A model generated the notes under the pieces. The model was not told the origin of the DNA. It searched no databases and saw nothing but the letters and a program-made list of their open reading frames with translations. A stretch of DNA of 64,000 bases from an uncultured Lachnospiraceae bacterium (lineage in GTDB: Bacteria > Bacillota > Clostridia > Lachnospirales > Lachnospiraceae), in NCBI GenBank assembly GCA_947385425.1, contig CANDKY010000005.1, positions 1 to 64,000 of the forward strand. The letters are read 5' to 3'. Of this stretch, positions 17,287 to 25,535 are shown piece by piece (the first letter of the stretch is position 1; the number at the start of each line of letters is the position of its first letter). The translations under genes and the position numbers were made by a program.

Positions 17287-18927
17287 ATGGCAAGTATAGC
17301 AGAAAAGAAAAAAATATCCATGATACCCGCCAAACCGCAGTATGACCGCAGTGTGAAGCTTGCGGAGAAACGGCTGAAGGTAGCTGCATACTGCCGCGTC
17401 AGCACGGAGCTGGAGCAGCAGGAAAGCAGCTACGAGGCGCAGGTAGAGTATTATACCAACAAGATAGAGGAAAACCAGAACTGGAAGAACGCCGGCATCT
17501 ATGCCGATGACGGCAAGAGTGCGACGAACACCAAAAAGAGGGACGATTTCAATACCATGATAAAAGATGCGCTCGACGGTAAAATCGACATGATCCTGAC
17601 CAAGTCCGTGAGCCGCTTCGCAAGAAACACAGTGGACGCGCTCACCACCATCCGCCAGCTGAAAGAAAAGAATGTGGCGGTGGTATTTGAGAAGGAGGGA
17701 GTCAACACCTTAGACGGCACCGGTGAAATCTTACTGACAATCCTGAGCAGTCTTGCACAGGAGGAAAGCCGGAATATCAGCGAGAACACAAGATGGGGCG
17801 TGGTGAGGCGCTTTGAAAAGGGACAGGTCATTGTCAACCACAACAAATTTATGGGCTACACCAAAAACGACAAAGGCGAGCTGGTCATCGTACCCAAGGA
17901 GGCAGAAGTGGTGCGCCTGATTTTCAGGCTTTACCTTGAAGGCTACAGCACTGCCAAAATCAGCGAGTATCTGGAAGAAAAGGGAATCAAGACAGCGACC
18001 GGAAAGGACAAGTGGAATGTGAGCGTAATCGCAAAAATGATCAGAAATGAGAAATATATGGGCGATGCATTACTGCAGAAAACGTACATGGTAGATTTCA
18101 TGACCAAGAAGAAAATCGTCAATAATGGTATTGTGCCACAGTACTATGTGGAAGATGACCACGAGGCCATCATACCCAAGGAATTATTTTTCAGGGTACA
18201 GGAGGAGATCATGCGGCGGTCAGCCATGTGCAAATCCGCAGTAACAAGAAAGAAAAATCAAAAGAGCAAATATTCATCAGGATACGCGCTGACCGGAATC
18301 CTGATGTGCGGCAAATGCGGACAGGAATACCGCAGGGTGACATGGGCAAGAAACGGCAAAAAGAAGATTGTATGGAGATGTTCAAACCGCCTGACAAACG
18401 GTGTAGAGCAATGCAGTGATTCCGAGACTTTGGAAGAAGGCGCATTAAACAGGGCAGTCATGGAGGCCATCCACCGTATCACCAGAAATGAGGGGGATTT
18501 CGTCGGAGCCTTCCGCCAGAATGTCATCCGGGTAATCGGCAGCTACGGCAGGGAACAGCAGTCTGACGAATACAGCGATCAGATAAAGGCAAAGCAGGAA
18601 GAAATGGTCGCGCTGATCGCAGAGAACGCGAAAGTGGGAGACTACACACAGGAATTTGATGAACAGTACCGTAAAATTGCGGAGGAAATCGGTGCCCTCA
18701 AAGAAGAACAGACGGAATCGGCAAGAAAGAAAAAGCTCGCAGAAAACTACGAACAGCGTGTGAAGGACATGGATGCTTTCATCAGCGCAAACATCTGCCA
18801 GATCCCGGAGTTTGACAACGACCTTGTGAGAAGGCTGATTGCAGGCATCAGGGTAATTTCCGCGGACAGGATAGAGATACAGTTCCAGTCGGGGATTGTG
18901 ATGGAGCAGGAGATTGCTTATGAGTAA
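17287..18927 (+). CDS. Large serine recombinase 2, apparently intact
   Basis: A 546-residue recombinase with nucleophile Ser39 in AAYCRVST, the SRFARNTVD helix, the recombinase domain (GYTKNDKGELVIV, then WNVSVIAKMIRNEKYMGD), the zinc ribbon (CGKCGQEYRR ... CSNRLTNGVEQC), a coiled coil and the closing DNDLVRRLIAGIRVI. It starts with AAAGGAGCAGAA before the ATG. It is the best candidate for the enzyme that inserted this element into rlmD, perhaps acting with recombinase 1. Confidence 0.93.
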   Translation: MASIAEKKKISMIPAKPQYDRSVKLAEKRLKVAAYCRVSTELEQQESSYEAQVEYYTNKIEENQNWKNAGIYADDGKSATNTKKRDDFNTMIKDALDGKIDMILTKSVSRFARNTVDALTTIRQLKEKNVAVVFEKEGVNTLDGTGEILLTILSSLAQEESRNISENTRWGVVRRFEKGQVIVNHNKFMGYTKNDKGELVIVPKEAEVVRLIFRLYLEGYSTAKISEYLEEKGIKTATGKDKWNVSVIAKMIRNEKYMGDALLQKTYMVDFMTKKKIVNNGIVPQYYVEDDHEAIIPKELFFRVQEEIMRRSAMCKSAVTRKKNQKSKYSSGYALTGILMCGKCGQEYRRVTWARNGKKKIVWRCSNRLTNGVEQCSDSETLEEGALNRAVMEAIHRITRNEGDFVGAFRQNVIRVIGSYGREQQSDEYSDQIKAKQEEMVALIAENAKVGDYTQEFDEQYRKIAEEIGALKEEQTESARKKKLAENYEQRVKDMDAFISANICQIPEFDNDLVRRLIAGIRVISADRIEIQFQSGIVMEQEIAYE

Positions 18928-19049
18928 AATGCCCGACCATATCGGGTGTTTTATTGTTGGCGTAAGCAGTAATGTAAAATTACATTGAAAACAGGCAGGG
19001 TAGCGGCTTGTAGCAAAAAAATAAAATGAAGCAGAGGAGAGAAGAGAAA

Positions 19050-19541
19050 GTGAGAGCAGAAGAAACGTTGCAATTCATGATGGATTTTTATCCAGAGCTA
19101 TTCCCATCAAGAAAACACTGTCTGAACCATCTGTTTTGTATCATCGGGAACGGGTATGACTGGAGGAAAGGCGAGTTGGTTGACAAGGACTGTGAATTCA
19201 GCAAAAGATACAGGATTGTCCAAGATATCGACAGGGCAAAACCAAGAAATGAGGAATACTATCAGATGCGTCTGGAGCTCGAAAAAGAGCTCAGGGAACA
19301 AAAGGGAGACAGCTACCAGATTACGCCACAGAATATCAAATATAATTTTGAATGGAACACACCCTGTGAGGATTACTCGTATCTATACCATTATCCCAAG
19401 AATATCAGGGAGGACTGGCTTGCACTGTTAAAGAAATGTGAGCAGATGTTGATCGAAGATGGGATTATTCAGGGCGAGGATCAAAAGGAAGGGATAAAGG
19501 AGCTACAGGAAGAGCAGGGGGGCGGGATGCAGATAGTATAG
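19050..19541 (+). CDS. Uncharacterised element protein, 163 residues
   Basis: A soluble acidic/basic mixed protein, for example MMDFYPELFPSRKHCLNHLF and YNFEWNTPCEDYSYLYHYP. I recognise no domain. GTG 19050 follows AGGAGAG by eight bases and is preferred; ATG 19026 is in frame eight codons upstream but has no ribosome site. It lies directly after recombinase 2 on the same strand, where such elements often carry small accessory genes. Confidence 0.55.
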   Translation: MRAEETLQFMMDFYPELFPSRKHCLNHLFCIIGNGYDWRKGELVDKDCEFSKRYRIVQDIDRAKPRNEEYYQMRLELEKELREQKGDSYQITPQNIKYNFEWNTPCEDYSYLYHYPKNIREDWLALLKKCEQMLIEDGIIQGEDQKEGIKELQEEQGGGMQIV

Positions 19542-19915
19542 CGGATATGCTGGTTCGTATAAATATGACATACATGGAGTAATTCTATTTATGCAGAATA
19601 AAGGAGCAGAGATCATGAATTTTTTAAGAATATTAACATTGAGATATATGCTTTTTATGGAAGTACTTTTTTAATTAGTGTGCTTATGCAGTATTTTTTT
19701 GATGAAAGTGGAAATATGAAACAATTAGAAGATATTAATTTTTTTGAAAACATATTGAATGTCAAATGATAAAATAGAGGATTAATGCTAGGGAAGAACG
19801 AAAATCCAAATGAAGTGCATTAAAAATTAATATAAAGATGACTGTTGTGACATAATCTTAAAAACAGGTATGAAAAAACTTTAATTGCATATATTAAAAG
19901 TAACTGTAAAAATAC
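19542..19915. other. Gene-poor AT-rich gap with a broken reading frame
   Basis: A frame ending at 19769 reads plausible protein (IEIYAFYGSTFLISVLMQYF, then KQLEDINFFENILN) but has no start codon joined to it. ATG 19615, with AAGGAG before it, is out of phase with this frame. It looks like a small gene broken by a frameshift, but I cannot identify it. Confidence 0.4.
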
Positions 19916-19947
19916 TTGACAGGAAATTGAAAGTCGGGTAAGATAAT
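19916..19947 (+). promoter_or_regulatory. Promoter of the abiF leader RNA
   Basis: TTGACA (19916-19921) is followed by TAAGAT (19939-19944, 17-base spacing) and the overlapping GATAAT (19942-19947). Transcription from here would start near 19952, at the first base of the structured leader. Confidence 0.65.
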
Positions 19948-19950
19948 TAC

Positions 19951-20016
19951 AGTGATCGCGTTGCAGAAACCTGTGAGGCCTGCGACCGGGGGAGAACCTG
20001 CGGGGTCTCCTCTTTT
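19951..20016 (+). ncRNA. Structured leader RNA upstream of abiF (abiF-RNA-like)
   Basis: The 66 bases before abiF contain a stem GTTGCAG/CTGCGAC, an internal CCT-GTG-AGG mini-hairpin within its loop, and a 3' hairpin GGAGAACC/GGGGTCTCC with one mismatch that runs into TCTTTT. A promoter lies just upstream. Conserved structured RNAs upstream of abiF genes are described (the abiF RNA motif) and reported to act as RNA antitoxins of HEPN AbiF proteins. The identity here rests on position, structure and the neighbouring gene; no covariance search was possible. Confidence 0.7.
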
Positions 20017-20031
20017 CATTTCAAGGAGAAG

Positions 20032-20979
20032 ATGTTATATATGCCAAAGATTTTTTTAAACTATGACCAGCAGATAGACAAACTAAAGAATGAAAAGAAC
20101 TTGCGGATTGATGATACAGCATATGCTAAAAATATTTTAAGGCAGACAAGTTATTACTCACTAATTGGGGGATATAAGGATATATTTAAAAATCCAACGA
20201 CGAAAAAATATAAAGATGGTACAAGGTTTGAGGATATTGTAGAGCTATATTATTTTGACGAAATTTTAAGACAGTTGTTTCTTAGATACATTATAAAAGT
20301 GGAAAATGAATTAAAGTCGCAAGTGTCTTATTATTTTACAGAGAAATATGGTGAGAGTCAAAATGAGTATCTTGATTCTGTAAATTATAACTATATAGGA
20401 AAGAAGAATCAAAGAGATATTAACAAGCTGATTAAAATATTAGATGGTTATGTAAAAGAGTCTACGGATTATAATTATATAAATCATGCGAAGAGAAAAC
20501 ATGGGAATGTACCATTGTGGGTATTAACAAATGCTTTGACATTTGGAAATATTTCTAAAATGTATATGCTTTTACAGCAGGATATTCAAATTAAGATTAG
20601 CAAAAACTACCCTTGTATTAATGAAAGGCAGATGATTTCTATTTTGACTGTTATGGTAAAGTTTAGGAATGTTTGTGCGCATGGAGAAAGGTTGTTCACG
20701 TATAAAACTAATGACAGTATTCCTGATTTGCCGATACATAAGAAAATGAATATTGTGCGAAAGGGTACACAATATGTAAATGGAAAAAATGATCTGTTTT
20801 CAATAGTGATTGCTTTGATGTATCTGCTGAATGATGAGTGGTTTAAGGAATTTATTAATGAACTTAAGACGTTGATTGATAAATATCTTAGTAAGCACGA
20901 CAGTATAGAAGAACAAGAATTATACGAAAAGATGGGATTTCCTCCAAATTGGAAAAAGATAACCAAATACGGGAAATAA
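20032..20979 (+). CDS. abiF: AbiF/AbiD-family (Abi_2) HEPN RNase-like abortive infection protein
   Basis: A 315-residue phage-defence protein of the Abi_2 family. The N-terminal FLNYDQQIDKLKNEKNL helix and the block RFEDIVELYYFDEILRQLFL are typical. The HEPN active-site motif R-x4-H appears as RNVCAH (Arg212, His217). Such proteins are thought to cleave RNA when triggered and are distant relatives of Cas13. The gene follows the structured leader by 15 bases. ATG 20032 has AAGGAG only three bases upstream; in-frame ATG 20041 is the alternative. Its AT-rich composition differs from the flanks, which fits horizontal transfer. Confidence 0.88.
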   Translation: MLYMPKIFLNYDQQIDKLKNEKNLRIDDTAYAKNILRQTSYYSLIGGYKDIFKNPTTKKYKDGTRFEDIVELYYFDEILRQLFLRYIIKVENELKSQVSYYFTEKYGESQNEYLDSVNYNYIGKKNQRDINKLIKILDGYVKESTDYNYINHAKRKHGNVPLWVLTNALTFGNISKMYMLLQQDIQIKISKNYPCINERQMISILTVMVKFRNVCAHGERLFTYKTNDSIPDLPIHKKMNIVRKGTQYVNGKNDLFSIVIALMYLLNDEWFKEFINELKTLIDKYLSKHDSIEEQELYEKMGFPPNWKKITKYGK

Positions 20980-20995
20980 TAAATACATAAAAGCG

Positions 20996-21030
20996 AGCCT
21001 TCAAATTTTGAATATTTGGAGGTTTTCTTT
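20996..21030 (+). terminator. Rho-independent terminator after abiF
   Basis: CCTTCAAAT (20998-21006) pairs with ATTTGGAGG (21014-21022, one G-U) and is followed by TTTTCTTTTG. Confidence 0.75.
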
Positions 21031-21094
21031 TGTTTAGATAATAAACGTATAAGAGAGATATTGCATTGGTATTATTTGAATTTTTCCTTTTCTA

Positions 21095-22860
21095 ATCTGT
21101 AACGCTTTAAATTAGGTACGCTATAGCCGAAAGAAAATAGACTTAATTTCAAAAAAAGCCCGTAATTAAACAGTTCTTCTTGCTTTTTTCATCTTGATAT
21201 GGTATTCTCATAGTATACCTAATTAGGTATACTATGAGGAGATATGATACGATGGAGAAGCCTGATTATGTAAAAAATTTTGCACGCCCTGCCAATACAG
21301 AGATCAAATTTATCCGTGGGCATTGGTATCTGTATGAAAGACGCAGTGTCTATGACCCTCAGCTTGGCAGATCGAAAAAAATATCCGGAAATATCCTCGG
21401 CAGCATCACAGAACAGGGGCTGGTCCCCAGCAAGGCACGCCGGGAATGGGTCAATCCGGTGCTGAATGATGTAGTGGAAGTCGGCGCTGTAAGCTATATC
21501 TATCAAAAAACGGCATTGATGCGAGACAAACTGCAAAAATATTTCCCTGATATATGGCAGTACATATACACAGCAGCAGTTATCCGTGCCGCTTATGACT
21601 GCCGTTTCCGCAGGATGCAGCTGCATTATGAGGGCAGTATCCTGTCTTATATTTATCCGAATCTTTCTTTTATGCCAGGCTCCATCACAGAGTTTCTGAA
21701 CACCCTGGGGCGAATGCGGGGCGTAATACGCGGCTATATGCAGGAAATGGTGGCCGAGCATGAGCGCTTCCTTCTTTTTGACGGACACAGGCTGCTGTCA
21801 GCGTCACATACCGTGGATAATGCAGAATGCGGCTATGATTCAAAAATGCGTTACAAGCCCCAGATCAACCTGTTATATATGTTTACCCTGGGAGAGGATA
21901 TCGGATATCCTGTCTATTATAAGCAGTATTTAGGGAGTACGCTTGATGTTTCTGCGTTTTCTGACATCCTGAAGGAGTCCACCGCTTATGCGGACAACTG
22001 CACCGTCATAGCAGACAAAGGCTTTGCCAGTGACGATGATTTCAGCCTTCTTGAAGAGTGCGGCCTTAAGTATGTGATTCCCCTCAAACGGGGGAACCGT
22101 TTTGTAAAAGGGCATGTCCCGGCTTCGCCTTTTGGATATGAGGAAGCCTTTAGTTTCAATGGGAGGGGTATCCACAGCCTGACGCTCCCGGGAGAAGGAT
22201 TCCATATCCACCTGTTTCTTGATACGGATCTGCTGGCGCAGGAGATATCAGATGTCACAAAGCGGACAGAAAAATACAATACCGCCATAGGACGCCGGAA
22301 AGAGCAGGAACTCAAACGGCGCAGGAAAGGAAAAGGCCGCCTTACAGATGAAGAACTGGAGTCATTAGAACCTCTTACGGTCAAGGAAGCCTATGTGGAC
22401 AAGGAGGAAATGGGAACGATTACATTAAAGACAAACCGGACGGAGTTAAATGCTTTTCAGGTTTACAGTATCTATAAGCAAAGGCAGGCGATTGAGCAGT
22501 TTTTCAAGACATATGGAGACACAATGTCCTATGAAGCGTCCTACATGAGGAATAATTATACGGAAGAAGCATGGCTGTTCCTGAATCACCTGTCCAGCAT
22601 GATCGGAGTGAACGCAATCGAAGAGATCGCATCCATAGGAGAGTCTAAAAACATTTCTTACAAGGATTTGGTGCAGACACTGGTAAAAATCAAAGCAGGA
22701 AAAACAGATGAAAAATGGATTGTATACCCGGTCAAAAAAAGTGTTCAAAAATTATGTGAGAAGATACAGCTCAACCCATATGATTTGACAGGACTTGGGC
22801 TATAAGGGAGCTGTTACAGCTGCCCTTATAGCGTACCTAATTTCACAAAGCGTTACAGAT
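21095..22860 (+). mobile_element. Insertion sequence of the IS4/IS1634 type, 1,766 bp
   Basis: The ends are inverted repeats: ATCTGTAACGCTTT then AAATTAGGTACGCTATA on the left (from 21095), with the same blocks reversed on the right (to 22860) differing by a three-base insertion. One transposase gene fills the interior. TA flanks both ends; a longer target duplication cannot be made out. On its right it abuts the C-terminus of a YhcG-like nuclease gene. Confidence 0.85.
21252..22805 (+). CDS. DDE transposase, IS4-superfamily (IS1634-like)
   Basis: A 517-residue transposase. Acidic residues are seen in LLFDGHRLLSAS and VIADKGFASDDD, and the closing Y-(2)-R-(3)-E-(6)-K signature in YKQRQAIEQFFKTYGD marks the IS4 superfamily. 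The frame is complete. ATG 21252 is preceded by GAGGAG; an in-frame ATG at 21234 is less likely. A small palindrome AGTATACCTAATTAGGTATACT just upstream (21211-21232) may regulate it. Confidence 0.92.
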   Translation: MEKPDYVKNFARPANTEIKFIRGHWYLYERRSVYDPQLGRSKKISGNILGSITEQGLVPSKARREWVNPVLNDVVEVGAVSYIYQKTALMRDKLQKYFPDIWQYIYTAAVIRAAYDCRFRRMQLHYEGSILSYIYPNLSFMPGSITEFLNTLGRMRGVIRGYMQEMVAEHERFLLFDGHRLLSASHTVDNAECGYDSKMRYKPQINLLYMFTLGEDIGYPVYYKQYLGSTLDVSAFSDILKESTAYADNCTVIADKGFASDDDFSLLEECGLKYVIPLKRGNRFVKGHVPASPFGYEEAFSFNGRGIHSLTLPGEGFHIHLFLDTDLLAQEISDVTKRTEKYNTAIGRRKEQELKRRRKGKGRLTDEELESLEPLTVKEAYVDKEEMGTITLKTNRTELNAFQVYSIYKQRQAIEQFFKTYGDTMSYEASYMRNNYTEEAWLFLNHLSSMIGVNAIEEIASIGESKNISYKDLVQTLVKIKAGKTDEKWIVYPVKKSVQKLCEKIQLNPYDLTGLGL

Positions 22861-22865
22861 TAAAT

Positions 22866-23093
22866 ATGTATCAGAATATAGTAAATGATATTTTGCGCCA
22901 TCCTGATGATAAACCAACAATTGGACTTTTATTGGTTAAGGGTAAGAATAAAATTGTGATAGAATACTCTTTGTCTGGTTATCAGAACCCGATTGGTGTA
23001 GCAGAGTGGCAAAATCATCTTACGCAATCTTTGCCAGAGGAGCTGCAGAGTAGTTTGCCTTCTATTGAGGAAATAGAAAGGGAATTGGAATAA
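22866..23093 (+). pseudogene. C-terminal remnant of a YhcG/DUF1016-type nuclease
   Basis: The 75 residues include ILRHPDDKPTIGLLLVKGKN, then IEYSLSGYQNPIGVAEW and PSIEEIERELE, the usual end of the PDDEXK nuclease-domain YhcG family (about 330-370 residues). Only this end remains; the IS at its left edge has replaced the rest, and no matching N-terminal part was found left of the IS. YhcG-like proteins are often found in defence and restriction islands. Confidence 0.8.
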
Positions 23094-23113
23094 CGGCAAA
23101 ATTGATAGAAAAG

Positions 23114-23358
23114 GAGTCAGTAATAATGATGCAGCTTGTGGAAAAGTGAAGAATTTGGCACTAAAAACCACAACATCTTGTGGTTTGAGGGCGAAAATTG
23201 GCGAAAAATCCAACCAATTTTTGCCCTATTTTTTTGGCCAATTTTATAGATGCAAAGAGGAGAAAATCGCTTTGAGGCAGAATTTGGAGAAAAAATCATG
23301 AAAAATGCGGAAAGGAGGTGAGGAAAAAATGGCGGATAAACAACACCCAAGTTATGGG
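23114..23358. repeat. Right attachment-site repeat (copy of the rlmD 3' end)
   Basis: It starts with the last 36 bases of rlmD including its stop, then the ACCACAA/TTGTGGT hairpin, matching 10955-11222. It differs near 23247-23282 (GGCCAATTTT for GCCCGATTTT, and a shorter variable part). It also carries AAAGGAGGTGAGG and the first ten codons of the small frame found at 11191. After ACCCAAGTTATGG (to 23358) the two copies share nothing. Confidence 0.85.
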
Positions 23359-23475
23359 ATCCGCACCAATAGAAACTGACGGGGAGCGGTGGATCATCTT
23401 AAATGACTGACCTGCGGGAAGTGCCATATTTTTGTTGCTTTCCTGTCCAGACATCAATATAATGTACATGAGGTG

Positions 23476-23931
23476 ATGGAAATGACACTGCTTGAATGCA
23501 TAAAAGAAAAAGGGCTGTCCCGTTACAGCCTGTCAAAAATAAGCGGGGTGCCGTGGGACACACTGTCAGGGCTCTGCTATGGCGAGATCCGTTTTGAACA
23601 GTGCAGCAAAGAACTGCTTTCAAAGCTGTCGGAGGCGCTTGGGACCAGCGTGGAAGAGCTGGTGCTCCTGGAAACCGGAAATGACATGGATGGGGACGGG
23701 ATGCCCAGGGATAAAAAGTATCTGGAGACAGGGCTGCCGGAAAGCCTGCAGCATTCCCTTGATGAATTTATACAGGGGGAGAAGGAGCAGGTGTCGCATA
23801 TGGACTGCCTGTGGGGAGAGCTGTACGGCTCCATCAATGCCTGCCAGTGGGGAGGGCGGATCACGAAGGAGCATGCGGATTACCTGCGGGCAAAATACCT
23901 GTTTGGGGAGGAGGCAGAGGAAGATGATTGA
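23476..23931 (+). CDS. XRE-family regulator paired with a HipA-like kinase
   Basis: A 151-residue protein. Residues 1-60 form a helix-turn-helix (KGLSRYSLSKISGVPWDTLS, then LSEALGTSVEELVLLE); the acidic C-terminal part is unassigned. It overlaps the next gene by eight bases, so translation is coupled, the layout of HipBA-type toxin-antitoxin pairs. GTG 23473 lies one codon earlier and is also possible; AGGTG provides the ribosome site. Confidence 0.8.
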   Translation: MEMTLLECIKEKGLSRYSLSKISGVPWDTLSGLCYGEIRFEQCSKELLSKLSEALGTSVEELVLLETGNDMDGDGMPRDKKYLETGLPESLQHSLDEFIQGEKEQVSHMDCLWGELYGSINACQWGGRITKEHADYLRAKYLFGEEAEEDD

Positions 23932-24859
23932 TTTTACATCATGCGAAGTGAATAAATTCAAGGCTTATGGCGGTGCAAATGGAAATAAGATACACATACG
24001 GTATCAGGGGAAAGGGTATATGCTGAAATTTCCGCCAGTGCCCGGACGCAGCAAAACCATGAGCTATACAAACGGCTGCATCAGTGAATACCTTGCCTGC
24101 CATATTTATGGACTGCTCGGAATGAAGGTACAGGAGACAATCCTTGGCACATATACAGACAGACGGGGGAAAGAGAAGGTAGTGGTTGCCTGCCGCGATT
24201 TTACAGACGGCGGAAAGAGGCTGATTGAATTTGCACAGCTGAAAAATACATGCGTGGACAGTGAGCAGAACGGGTATGGCACAGAAATCTCCTCCATTAT
24301 GACAGCAATTGATGAACAGACACTGATACCACATGCAGAAATGAAATCTTTTTTCTGGGACATGTTTATTGTGGATGCCCTGCTTGGAAATTTTGACCGC
24401 CATAATGGCAACTGGGGGATTCTGGTGGATGAGGAGAAACAGACGGCGGAGATTGCGCCGGTCTATGACTGTGGTTCCTGTCTTTATTCACAGCTTGCAT
24501 TAGAGGAAATGCAGGGCGTCATGGAACAGGAAGAGGAGATTGACAAGCGTATCTTTGTGTATCCGGCTTCCGCTATAGAAGAACACGGCAGAAAGGTGTC
24601 TTATTTTAAATTTATATCTTCCCTGGAAAACGGGGACTGTAGCGCAGCGCTGAAGCGTATTTACGGGCGTATTGACATGGGGCGCATTGACAGTCTGGTG
24701 GAGGAAACGCCGTTTCTGGAACCGGTACAGAAAGAATTTTACAAAGTAATGCTCAGGGAACGGAAAAAGAAGATACTGGACTGCAGCATGGAACAGCTCC
24801 TGCAACAGGAAACGCAGGCTGGAATGCAGGAGCAGCAGGCACCCGTACAGTCCATGTAA
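23924..24859 (+). CDS. HipA-like serine/threonine kinase, single-domain form
   Basis: A 311-residue protein with the HipA_C kinase signature DALLGNFDRHNGNWGIL (catalytic Asp and Asn) and a later metal-binding Asp in APVYDCGSCL. The N-terminal GGANGNKIHIRYQGKGYMLKF corresponds to the ATP-binding lobe. It lacks the separate N-subdomain of HipA, so it resembles the shorter CtkA/HipA_C proteins. The start ATG 23924 lies inside the end of the XRE gene. Likely a toxin-type kinase with an antitoxin upstream; target unknown. Confidence 0.82.
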   Translation: MIDFTSCEVNKFKAYGGANGNKIHIRYQGKGYMLKFPPVPGRSKTMSYTNGCISEYLACHIYGLLGMKVQETILGTYTDRRGKEKVVVACRDFTDGGKRLIEFAQLKNTCVDSEQNGYGTEISSIMTAIDEQTLIPHAEMKSFFWDMFIVDALLGNFDRHNGNWGILVDEEKQTAEIAPVYDCGSCLYSQLALEEMQGVMEQEEEIDKRIFVYPASAIEEHGRKVSYFKFISSLENGDCSAALKRIYGRIDMGRIDSLVEETPFLEPVQKEFYKVMLRERKKKILDCSMEQLLQQETQAGMQEQQAPVQSM

Positions 24860-24946
24860 AAAGAATACAAAAAAAGGGGACAAAGAGTATCAGACGGAAT
24901 GTTTGGTACTTTTTTTGTGCCCGGTTTAATGGTGAAGGAGGATTTA

Positions 24947-25363
24947 ATGAAAACAAATATAATGAACAAAGACAGGAAGAAAAAAATGGAGACACAGTCA
25001 CCGGATGAGGCGAAGCTTAAGGGCTTTCTGGACATGATCGCCCCGTCCGTCATCCGGTTTTACACGGACCACTATATCTGCGGCAACACTTACCGCAGCG
25101 TGTGGGCACTCAGGGAATACCCGACCGCCACCGACGAGCAGGCAATCCTGCGCCACCTCGGGGAGAAGGACGGTGTCACCCTCCGCATTTACACAAGGCA
25201 GGTAACACCTGCCGAGGAGAAAAAGATCATCAGCAATGCGGCAAACAAAAACCGCATGAAACAGGGAACCACGGAGAACCTGCAGAAGGCCGTGACTGCC
25301 GCAAGCAACCTTCAGGACGTGACAAATATCATTGCAGCCATAACCCACCATGATTTCGTTTAA
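24947..25363 (+). pseudogene. N-terminal fragment of a VirB4-type conjugation ATPase
   Basis: The 138 residues read FLDMIAPSVIRFYTDHYICG, ALREYPTATDEQAILRHLGE and RIYTRQVTPAEEKK, the opening of the VirB4/TraE ATPase of Tn1549-like conjugative elements, which is about 800 residues long. Homology ends near LQDVTNIIAAI, where a remnant on the other strand begins. Walker motifs are absent. AAGGAGG precedes ATG 24947. It shows that a conjugative element once occupied this site. Confidence 0.8.
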
Positions 25364-25535
25364 AATGATATTCGAAACACTCATTAAATGGGAAGAGAGC
25401 GAGGCGGGAATACCAATAGAAAGAACACTTCCTAAAATTATAATCGGATCAAAAATAATATTCAGAAGATTTTCCCATTTGACCAAGCATGGCTTTTGTA
25501 GCCTGTCCTTCTGCATGCAGATTATATTTTTTCAT
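25340..25535 (-). pseudogene. MATE efflux pump remnant
   Basis: Read on the minus strand, the first frame gives LHAEGQATKAMLGQM, then after a frame change NLLNIIFDPIII, then after an internal loss LSIGIPASLSSHLMSVSNII. These three blocks appear in this order in MATE transporters. It is only about 65 codons long and shifted, so clearly non-functional. It meets the VirB4 fragment at about 25340. Confidence 0.6.

Larger units (their letters stand above)
10955..23113. mobile_element. Integrated element at the rlmD 3' end, 12.16 kb
   Basis: Direct repeats 12,159 bases apart bound this block. Within it are large serine recombinases (15088-18927), a SHOCT-like gene of the kind often found beside them, an agr-like module, an AbiF defence gene with leader RNA, and an IS. 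No relaxase, VirD4 or VirB4 gene lies inside, so it is either a mobilisable or defence island or a conjugative element that lost its transfer genes. Clusters of serine integrases inserting into rumA are known from streptococcal integrative elements; the assignment here is inferred from that precedent and the repeats. Confidence 0.75.

Noticed and set aside
23579..23923. N-terminal 115-residue extension of the HipA-like gene
   Set aside because: This part is the XRE gene read in another frame; the kinase has its own overlapping start at 23924.
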